Positions 57,465-64,000 of a DNA stretch of 64,000 bases are shown piece after piece; within the stretch, counting starts at the first letter, position 1, and every line of letters begins with the position of its first letter. The notes beneath the pieces are model-generated. The model had not been told where the DNA came from. It did not search any database and worked only from the letters and a program-made list of their open reading frames with translations. Source of the stretch: JAAYUD01 sp041907665 (GTDB lineage: Bacteria; Bacteroidota; Bacteroidia; Bacteroidales; Bacteroidaceae); NCBI GenBank assembly GCA_041907665.1, contig JAYRGW010000001.1, positions 199,991-263,990 on the forward strand, read 5' to 3'. The position numbers were made by a program, and so were the translations under genes.

Positions 57465-59414
57465 TTATTTATTACTGTTTTCTAACTCTTCGAGTTCGTT
57501 AGATACTTTTTCCCATTTTTCCATTGACTCTTCCTGTTGCTTCTTAAGGTTTCCATGTTTTTCATATAGAGTCATATCAGCCGACCCTTCTGCCGTTGCC
57601 ATCTTTTCTTCTAGAATCTTGATGGCTGCATCTAATTGACCGATTTCTTTTTCGTAGTCTTTTATTTGCTTCTCTAGCTTTTTCTTATTGCGGTTGAACT
57701 CCTTTTGTGCCTCGTACGATAGTTTACTTTCCGATATGTGGATTTCTTCATCATTCGGAGTGTCTGTTGTTTTATCTTTATTGTTTCTTTGCAGTTCGGC
57801 AAGCGAATCGATGTTCCTTTCCTGCAAGTATTCGTAGATACCACACAAGTGCTCTCTTACTTTACCGCCACCGAATTCATAAACTTTTGTAACCAAGCCG
57901 TCAAGAAAATCGCGGTCATGGCTGACGATAATCGCTGTTCCGTCGAAATCGCGAATGGCATCTTTTAGTATATCTTTAGATGGCATATCCAAGTGGTTGG
58001 TCGGTTCATCTAATATAAGGAGATTGACAGGCTCTAGTAATAGCTTTATCATAGCCAATCGTGTTCGCTCACCACCCGATAAAACTTTTACTTTTTTGTC
58101 AGATGCTTCGCCTCCAAACATGAATGCTCCTAGTATATCTCTTATCTTCAATCGTATGTCGCCTGTAGCAACCCTGTCGATAGTATCAAAGACAGTGACT
58201 TCTCCATCAAGCATCTGGGCTTGGTTTTGTGCAAAATATCCTATCTGTACATTATGTCCGAGGGTTAATTTACCGTCAAAAGGAATTTCGTTCATAATGC
58301 ATTTCACAAGAGTAGATTTTCCTTCTCCGTTTCGTCCTACGAAAGCAACTTTCTCACCTCTATTGATTGTAAATGTTACGTTGTTGAATATCTCGTGTTC
58401 GCCAAATGCTTTTCTGACGTCTTCGCATATCAGCGGATAGCTACCACTTCGGATAGAAGGAGGAAACTTGAGGCGCAAGGCTGAATTATCCACTTCATCT
58501 ACTTGAATGAGTTCTATTTTCTCGAGTTGCTTGATTCTACTTTGTACCTGTACTGCTTTTGTAGGCTTGTAGCGAAAACGGCGTATGAAATCTTCCGTAT
58601 CTTCGATCATCTTTTGTTGATTCTCGTAAGCCCTTAATTGTTGCTCCCGACGTGCCTTTCTTAATTCGACAAACTCATCATATTTTACTTTATAATCGTA
58701 GATCTTTCCACAGGTTATTTCAATTGTTCTGTTTGTCACATTATTTAGAAAAGCACGGTCATGGCTTACCAAAACAACAGCGTGCTGATTGGTCAACAGA
58801 AATGTCTCAAGCCACTGTATACTGTCTATATCCAGATGGTTGGTAGGCTCATCGAGCAATAATACGTCTGGCTTTCTCAGCAATAGTTTAGCAAGCTCGA
58901 TACGCATTCGCCATCCTCCCGAAAACTCCGAAGTAGGACGTTCCATGTCTTTTTTTTCGAATCCCAATCCAATGAGTGTACGGTCTATTTCGGCTTCGTA
59001 ATTCATCCCACCCATCATCAAGTATCTTTCATTAAGGTGGGTGAAACGTTCTAGTAGTTCGTTGTACGATTCGCTTTCGTAGTCTGTCCGCTCATCCATC
59101 TCTTTTCGTATGGATGACAGAATGCTTTGAGTCTCTGTTATATGCTCAAATGCTTGTCTTACTTCTTCTTTTACTGTTCGGTTGTCATTGAACAACATTA
59201 CTTGTGGAAGGTATCCGATGGTTGTGTCTTTTGGAAGAGAAACAGTTCCGCTTGTAGGACGTTGTAGTCCCGCCAATATTTTAAGCATTGTACTTTTACC
59301 GGCACCGTTTTTACCGACTAATGCGATACATTCCTTCTTATTTATTACGAAATTTACATTGGTAAATAACGCTGTTGCATTAAATTCTACTTTTAAATTT
59401 TCTACTGAAACCAC
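57465..59414 (-). CDS. ABC-F family ATPase
   Basis: A 649-residue protein with two ABC domains and no membrane segment. Walker A GKNGAGKSTML and GRNGEGKSTLV; signatures FSGGWRMRIELA and LSGGERTRLAM; Walker B LLLDEPTNHLD and LILDEPTNHLD. Linker and C-terminal coiled coil (residues 560-645) as in Uup/EttA types, which act on ribosomes. Start is GTG at 59414. A TATCTTTG -7 box lies about 70 bases upstream, so the leader is long. Confidence 0.88.
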   Translation of the reverse strand: MVSVENLKVEFNATALFTNVNFVINKKECIALVGKNGAGKSTMLKILAGLQRPTSGTVSLPKDTTIGYLPQVMLFNDNRTVKEEVRQAFEHITETQSILSSIRKEMDERTDYESESYNELLERFTHLNERYLMMGGMNYEAEIDRTLIGLGFEKKDMERPTSEFSGGWRMRIELAKLLLRKPDVLLLDEPTNHLDIDSIQWLETFLLTNQHAVVLVSHDRAFLNNVTNRTIEITCGKIYDYKVKYDEFVELRKARREQQLRAYENQQKMIEDTEDFIRRFRYKPTKAVQVQSRIKQLEKIELIQVDEVDNSALRLKFPPSIRSGSYPLICEDVRKAFGEHEIFNNVTFTINRGEKVAFVGRNGEGKSTLVKCIMNEIPFDGKLTLGHNVQIGYFAQNQAQMLDGEVTVFDTIDRVATGDIRLKIRDILGAFMFGGEASDKKVKVLSGGERTRLAMIKLLLEPVNLLILDEPTNHLDMPSKDILKDAIRDFDGTAIIVSHDRDFLDGLVTKVYEFGGGKVREHLCGIYEYLQERNIDSLAELQRNNKDKTTDTPNDEEIHISESKLSYEAQKEFNRNKKKLEKQIKDYEKEIGQLDAAIKILEEKMATAEGSADMTLYEKHGNLKKQQEESMEKWEKVSNELEELENSNK

Positions 59415-59482
59415 GCTTACAAATTTATTTTCTTTTTGTTTGATGCAAGACTAAAAAAGAGTCCTCTTTTCTTGCATGTTCA

Positions 59483-59490
59483 CAAAGATA
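59483..59490 (-). promoter_or_regulatory. -7 element of the ABC-F gene
   Basis: Minus-strand TATCTTTG, an exact TAnnTTTG match. The leader of about 60 bases contains a GCAAGA/TCTTGC hairpin, so attenuation is possible but unproven. Confidence 0.5.
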
Positions 59491-59574
59491 AGTATAAAAA
59501 CTGGAAATTTAATATCACTTTATTTTTATTTGACTGAGACACTTCTCTCAATTCCCGTTTATTTGGGGTCTGAT

Positions 59575-60585
59575 TTATTTCTTGAGGGTCTTGTTCTTGA
59601 TACCCAATGCTATCATGCCATATATGCCACAAACAATTACCAGTAATGTTTGGATGCTGTGGACGATTAACGCAAATATTCCGGCATCGGTGGCATTTAC
59701 ACCATAGAGTACCATCATTGTGATAATGGCAAAATGCCAGGGACCTGCTCCATTGGGTGTTGGCACAATCACTGCAAATGTTCCGCCTACAAACAAAACC
59801 ATCGCTGCGGCCATACTTAGATTAGAAGTGAATGAGAAACAAAAGAAGGTAAGATAAAAATGAAGGAAATAACATCCCCATATCAATATCGTATATATGA
59901 CGAATAATGGTAGGTTATGCACTTTTTTCAGCGAAATAATTCCTGTCCAAATGTTAATCACTATTCCCTTTACCCGTTCAAAAAAAGAAAGGGTGCGTAT
60001 CAGGTAGTACATTAAAATAAAGACACCGATAATACTGAATAGAATAATATAAAATTCTGTCGAAGTAAATACTTGTGCCAATGACGGAAATTTGGTTCCT
60101 GTGTTTTGAAAGAATTTCAAGAAGATGTTGGCCTGCAGTAAGAAAGTAACACCCGCAATGGATAGCGACACTAGCGAATCAATTATCCTTTCGGTCACAA
60201 CAGTGCCTAGTGATTTAGAAAAAGACACATTCTCGTATTTGGTGAGCACTCCGCAGCGTGATATTTCGCCAACACGCGGTAGTATAAGGTTCGTTGCATA
60301 AGAGATGAAGATGGCATAGGCACAGGTCGACAACCGCGGATATTCGTTGAGAGGCTCTAGTGTCTGTCGCCAGCGCCAACCGCGAATGACATGGCCCATT
60401 GTTCCGAAGAACAGGGATGCTGTCATCCACCACCAATTGATTCCGTGTAGAAAGACTTCTTCGGCTTTCTTGAAGTCAAAATCTCGATAAATCCAGCATA
60501 ATATAAAACCACCTAAAACTAGTGGTAAGATTATTTTTAGTACCTTTTTTATCAGTTTCTTTATATTAAAATCGACTTTCTTCAT
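59575..60585 (-). CDS. Lysylphosphatidylglycerol synthase-type transmembrane protein (UPF0104)
   Basis: A 336-residue membrane protein with eight or so helices. Typical motifs: GHVIRGWRWRQTLEPL, ILPRVGEISRCGVLTKYENV and GGTFAVIVPTPNGAGPWHFAI. The family includes the flippase domain of MprF and many stand-alone proteins. I chose the ATG at 60585 (MKKVDFNIKKLIKK); the longer frame needs TTG. Divergent from ksgA. Confidence 0.85.
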   Translation of the reverse strand: MKKVDFNIKKLIKKVLKIILPLVLGGFILCWIYRDFDFKKAEEVFLHGINWWWMTASLFFGTMGHVIRGWRWRQTLEPLNEYPRLSTCAYAIFISYATNLILPRVGEISRCGVLTKYENVSFSKSLGTVVTERIIDSLVSLSIAGVTFLLQANIFLKFFQNTGTKFPSLAQVFTSTEFYIILFSIIGVFILMYYLIRTLSFFERVKGIVINIWTGIISLKKVHNLPLFVIYTILIWGCYFLHFYLTFFCFSFTSNLSMAAAMVLFVGGTFAVIVPTPNGAGPWHFAIITMMVLYGVNATDAGIFALIVHSIQTLLVIVCGIYGMIALGIKNKTLKK

Positions 60586-60594
60586 TAAAACAAT

Positions 60595-60602
60595 TACCTT
60601 TG
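60595..60602 (+). promoter_or_regulatory. -7 element of ksgA
   Basis: TACCTTTG, an exact TAnnTTTG match, about 33 bases before the ATG at 60635. Confidence 0.55.
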
Positions 60603-60634
60603 TCGAGTGCAAAAGTAGTTATTTGTTTGTGATT

Positions 60635-61429
60635 ATGAAGACAGTAAGACCTAAAAAGTTTCTTGGCCAGCATTTTTTAAAAGATCAATCTATTGCTCAA
60701 CGTATTGCTGATACGGTAGATGTTGAACCTGATATTCCTATATTGGAAGTGGGACCCGGGATGGGAGTACTCACTCAATATTTAGTTTCCAAACAACGTC
60801 CTGTTAAGGTCGTTGAAATAGATTATGAGTCGGTAAGCTATCTATGTCAGGCCTTTCCGTCGTTACAAGACAATATTATAGAAGAGGATTTTTTGCAGAT
60901 GAATTTGGATAAGTTATTCGAAGGATCGCCCTTTGTTCTCACAGGGAATTACCCCTATAACATATCGAGTCAGATTTTTTTTAAAATGCTCGAGTATAAA
61001 AATCTGATCCCCTGTTGTACCGGAATGATACAGAAAGAGGTAGCCGAGCGTATAGCTTCCGAACCGGGACATAAAGCCTATGGCATACTTAGCGTACTTA
61101 TTCAGGCATGGTACAAAGTTGAATATCTTTTTACGGTAGAGCCTTCGGTATTCAATCCTCCCCCCAAAGTGAAAAGCGCAGTCATCCGTATGACTCGAAA
61201 TGAAACTTTATCGCTGGGATGTGATGAGAAACTTTTTAAACAAGTCGTTAAAACAACTTTCAACCAAAGACGCAAGACTTTGCGCAATTCTATCAAACCT
61301 ATATTGGGAGAGCATTGCCCGATTACCGAAGATGCTTTGTTTAACCGTCGTCCCGAGCAATTGTCTGTACAAGAATTTGTTGATTTAACAAATTTAGTGA
61401 ATTCGGTTCAATGTAGTGAAAACAAATAG
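60635..61429 (+). CDS. ksgA: 16S rRNA dimethyladenosine transferase
   Basis: A 264-residue methyltransferase (RsmA) that dimethylates two adenines near the 3' end of 16S rRNA. KKFLGQHFLKD, EVGPGMGVLTQYLV, the catalytic NYPYNISSQI and FNQRRKTLRNSIKP are diagnostic. Start at ATG 60635 (MKTVRPKKFLGQ); the longer frame begins with TTG. Confidence 0.95.
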   Translation: MKTVRPKKFLGQHFLKDQSIAQRIADTVDVEPDIPILEVGPGMGVLTQYLVSKQRPVKVVEIDYESVSYLCQAFPSLQDNIIEEDFLQMNLDKLFEGSPFVLTGNYPYNISSQIFFKMLEYKNLIPCCTGMIQKEVAERIASEPGHKAYGILSVLIQAWYKVEYLFTVEPSVFNPPPKVKSAVIRMTRNETLSLGCDEKLFKQVVKTTFNQRRKTLRNSIKPILGEHCPITEDALFNRRPEQLSVQEFVDLTNLVNSVQCSENK

Positions 61430-61556
61430 TTTTTTTCAGTAATTTTTAAGATTATTGAAAAAAAAACACGAAAATGTATTGAAGTAATTATTTTATTTCC
61501 TTAATTTGTAACTTAATCGACGATTGGTAAATTTTCCAATCCTTAAAAATGAATTT

Positions 61557-63632
61557 ATGATGATGGACACTCAAGACACTAATCAGCCTTTAGATGAAGG
61601 CAAATTAGAAGAAGAAAAGAAAACAGCCGAGGTCACTGATGAAACGGCGACTTCTGCTGGGGATGTATCGACAGATGTAGTTGAAAAACCGGTGGAAGAG
61701 GTTGAGGAAGTAACGGTTGAAATAGAACAACCGGTAGCGTTGAAGGAAGAAGAAACTACTGTAGAAGTTGCCCAGCCGGCAGAGGAAGAGAAAGAACCTG
61801 TATCAGACGTTTCGCTTGACGAAGAGAAAAAAGAAGAAGAGGAAGTGGGTGAGAATAGTTTGACTTTAGAGGAATCGGAAGAAGATGCAGAGTTAACAGT
61901 TGTGAAAAAGAGTCAGCATTTTAATAATAATGATGAGGTTATTGCCCGTTTGAAAGAAATATCAGAAGGTAATTGTTCGGTAGGCAAACAAGAAATTGAT
62001 GCTTTGAAACAAGCTTTCTATAAAATTCATGCTGCAGAGGTTGAAGAGGCCAAAAAGAAATTTATTGAAGACGGAGGAATAGAAACTGATTTTGTTCCCG
62101 TTTCGGATAGCAGGGAAGATGAATTCAAGGAAATCATGAATCTGATTAAGGAGAAGAGGAATAAGAATGCTGAGGAACTGGAAAAGATAAAAGAACAAAA
62201 TCTACAAATCAAATTGACCATCATTAATGAACTTAAGGATATGGTCGAATCGCCAGAAGAAGCTAATTATGCAGAATTCAAAAAAATTCAGCAACAATGG
62301 AATGCTACAAAGCCTATTCCTCAGGAACGCGCCAATGAATTGTGGAAAAATTATCAGCTTTATATCGAAAAGTTCTATGATATATTAAAGTTGAATAATG
62401 AATTCAGAGAATATGATTTTAAGAAGAATCTTGAAATAAAAACTCGTCTTTGCGAGGTGGCTGAAAAACTCAATGACGAGCCCGATGTTGTGTCGGCCTT
62501 TCATCAGTTACAGAAACTGCATCAGGAATTTCGTGATACAGGTCCTGTAGCCAAGGATTTGAGAGAAGGTATTTGGCAACGTTTCAAAAACGCATCTTCG
62601 GCAGTTAATCGCCGCCATCAGCAACATTTTGAGCAGCTTAAAGATGAAGAACAACACAATCTTGATCAGAAAACGGTGATTTGCGAAATAATCGAATCTG
62701 TAGAATGGAATACGCTGAAGTCGTTTGCGGCATGGGAAGATAAAACACAAGAAGTTATCGCGCTGCAAAACAAATGGAAGACGATTGGTTTTGTTCCGAA
62801 AAAGATGAATTCCAAGATATTTGAACGTTTTCGTAAAGACTGTGATGATTTCTTCAAACGTAAAGGTGAATTCTTCAAGGCGCTGAAAGAGGGTATGAAT
62901 GCCAATCTTGCCAAAAAACGCGAATTGGTGAAGATGGCCGAAGCGTTGAAAGATAGCACTGATTGGAAAGCTACTGCAGATGCTCTGACCAAACTACAAA
63001 AGGAATGGAAAACGGTAGGTCCTGTTGCTAAAAAATACTCGGATGCTGTTTGGAAACAATTTATAACGGCTTGTGATTATTTCTTCGAACAAAAGAATAA
63101 AGTGAATAATTCGCAGCATTCTGCCGAAATTGAAAATTTGGAGAAGAAAAAGGAGATTATCAAACAACTCAATGAGATAGGAGAGGATGTTGATAATGAC
63201 GAAGCAAACGATAAAGTGCGTACTTTGATCAAAGAATGGAATGAAATCGGTCATGTGCCTTTTAAAGAAAAGGACAAGATTTATGAGCAGTTCCACTCCC
63301 AGGTAGACGAATTGTTTAGACGTTTTCATATCTCGGCTTCTAATCGAAATCTCAGTAATTTTAAATCTTCTATTTCGATGTCGGGCAATGCTTCGTCAAA
63401 TCTTTATCGCGAACGCGAAAAGCTTGTTAGAGCTTATGATAATATGAAGAGCGAATTGCAAACTTATGAAAACAATCTAGGATTTTTATCATCATCTTCT
63501 AAAAGTGGAAGTTCGTTGCTCAATGAACTGAACCATAAGGTCGATAACTTGAAAGCAGACCTTCAGCTTGCTCAAGAAAAGATAAAAGCCGTAGACGAAC
63601 AACTTAGACAGGAGTCTGGGAAGACAGAATAA
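61557..63632 (+). CDS. DUF349 coiled-coil protein
   Basis: A 691-residue protein. Residues 1-120 are acidic and disordered (many E-V-E and E-E-K units). From about 130 on there are repeated DUF349 units of about 70 residues, seen by the recurring W-x-x-x-K/x-I/V-G pattern (WKTIGFVPKK, WKTVGPVAKK, WNEIGHVPFKE). The C-terminus is a coiled coil. Start chosen at 61557 because the longer frame begins with TTG. The family is common in Bacteroidetes; function not established. Confidence 0.85.
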   Translation: MMMDTQDTNQPLDEGKLEEEKKTAEVTDETATSAGDVSTDVVEKPVEEVEEVTVEIEQPVALKEEETTVEVAQPAEEEKEPVSDVSLDEEKKEEEEVGENSLTLEESEEDAELTVVKKSQHFNNNDEVIARLKEISEGNCSVGKQEIDALKQAFYKIHAAEVEEAKKKFIEDGGIETDFVPVSDSREDEFKEIMNLIKEKRNKNAEELEKIKEQNLQIKLTIINELKDMVESPEEANYAEFKKIQQQWNATKPIPQERANELWKNYQLYIEKFYDILKLNNEFREYDFKKNLEIKTRLCEVAEKLNDEPDVVSAFHQLQKLHQEFRDTGPVAKDLREGIWQRFKNASSAVNRRHQQHFEQLKDEEQHNLDQKTVICEIIESVEWNTLKSFAAWEDKTQEVIALQNKWKTIGFVPKKMNSKIFERFRKDCDDFFKRKGEFFKALKEGMNANLAKKRELVKMAEALKDSTDWKATADALTKLQKEWKTVGPVAKKYSDAVWKQFITACDYFFEQKNKVNNSQHSAEIENLEKKKEIIKQLNEIGEDVDNDEANDKVRTLIKEWNEIGHVPFKEKDKIYEQFHSQVDELFRRFHISASNRNLSNFKSSISMSGNASSNLYREREKLVRAYDNMKSELQTYENNLGFLSSSSKSGSSLLNELNHKVDNLKADLQLAQEKIKAVDEQLRQESGKTE

Positions 63633-63663
63633 AGATTCCTTTATTTGCAATTGAAACTTATTT

Positions 63664-63706
63664 GCCCTAAGGTGTGCTTTACATACGTAGCCCCTTAGGG
63701 CTTTTT
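63664..63706 (+). terminator. Intrinsic terminator of the DUF349 gene
   Basis: A 9-bp perfect stem GCCCTAAGG/CCTTAGGGC (63664-63672 with 63693-63701) followed by TTTTT at 63702-63706, 31 bases after the stop. Confidence 0.9.
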
Positions 63707-63737
63707 GTGTGGAACTGCATGCAAATGATGTGATTAA

Positions 63738-63868
63738 AAAAACAGACGTATGTCACTGCCATAACTAACGGATGTTACTGCGGTAACTAACAGAAGTTAT
63801 CCTAACAACTAACGTTAGTTTCTCCAACAACATCCGTTAGTTACCGCAGCAACATACGTCTGATTTTT
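63738..63868. repeat. Long imperfect palindrome (CAGACGTATGT family)
   Basis: CAGACGTATGT (63743-63753) pairs with 63852-63862; CTAACGGATGTT (63765-63776) with 63829-63840; AACTAACGTTAGTT (63807-63820) is a perfect palindrome near the centre. The whole forms an imperfect hairpin of about 120 bases in DNA without a gene. Confidence 0.75.
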
Positions 63869-63897
63869 TGCAAAGCAAAACAAGTTTACAGCCGCCG

Positions 63898-63959
63898 TTG
63901 TCGTATGTTAGTTTTTTCGGTGACGTCCTTAAGTTTTCGGAAAAACTAACATACGACAA
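63898..63959. repeat. Second palindrome, 19-bp perfect arms
   Basis: TTGTCGTATGTTAGTTTTT (63898-63916) is an exact inverted copy of 63941-63959. It shares the CGTATGT core with the preceding palindrome and with the repeats at 47.8 kb. The spacer is 24 bases. Confidence 0.8.
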
Positions 63960-64000
63960 CATTTTTAGGAGCATATGACGTTTTGGAAGGATAAAGACAA

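Overview
The window looks like a Bacteroides-type (Bacteroidales) chromosome carrying a prophage. The host part (about 37.2-64 kb) is ordinary core genome: metF, holB, a PSP1/RicT protein, gldH, ferritin, the purH-mreBCD-mrdA-rodA block, an M13 peptidase, an ABC-F ATPase, ksgA and a DUF349 protein. Several starts are preceded by the Bacteroidetes -7 element TAnnTTTG. GldH, the weak use of Shine-Dalgarno sites and the cell-shape gene order also fit this group.

Positions 1 to about 36.7 kb are a prophage, truncated on the left by the window edge. No integrase, lysis gene or left end is visible. A divergent HTH repressor (36280-36684, +) faces an early operon on the minus strand: small regulators, a primase-helicase fusion, a P22-type antirepressor and a DUF4406 protein. 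This operon closes at a strong terminator near 29.8 kb. Next to it lies a 320-bp array of about ten CCCAAC heptamers in both orientations, a plausible replication origin. The late genes follow on the same strand: S49 prohead protease, scaffold-capsid protein, a 338-aa virion protein, an acidic repeat protein with a probable -1 frameshift into the next frame, a ParB-like/DNA methyltransferase, terminase, portal, connector and tail genes, and the tape measure at 1.2-5.3 kb.

The late operon is interrupted between 14.3 and 6.4 kb by about 7.9 kb of visibly more AT-rich cargo with its own promoters and terminator. It holds three tight cassettes: (a) TIGR04255 protein, 168-aa unknown, HEPN-like protein; (b) HEPN-like protein, 150-aa unknown, SecB-like chaperone, resembling a toxin-antitoxin-chaperone layout; (c) DUF2442-HTH regulator, an 885-aa Eco57I/TaqI-like DNA methylase (possible type IIG enzyme), 173-aa unknown. 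A second, diverged 3' end of the phage gene that borders the cargo lies between cassettes (a) and (b), which marks the site as a cassette-exchange hotspot. I consider the cargo a set of candidate phage-defence systems.

The cargo ends in a roughly 170-nt predicted small RNA that has a second copy at the other side of the prophage (37.0-37.2 kb). Both copies share a promoter of identical geometry (TTTG-N21-TATTTG), two conserved hairpins with a compensatory base pair, and an intrinsic terminator. I do not recognise this RNA family.

Between prophage and core genome lie a secreted protein of unknown function and a four-gene ABC transporter/GntR (YtrA-type) operon with a recognisable promoter and operator. 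Two host intergenic regions (47.8 kb and 63.7-64 kb) are packed with related long palindromes.
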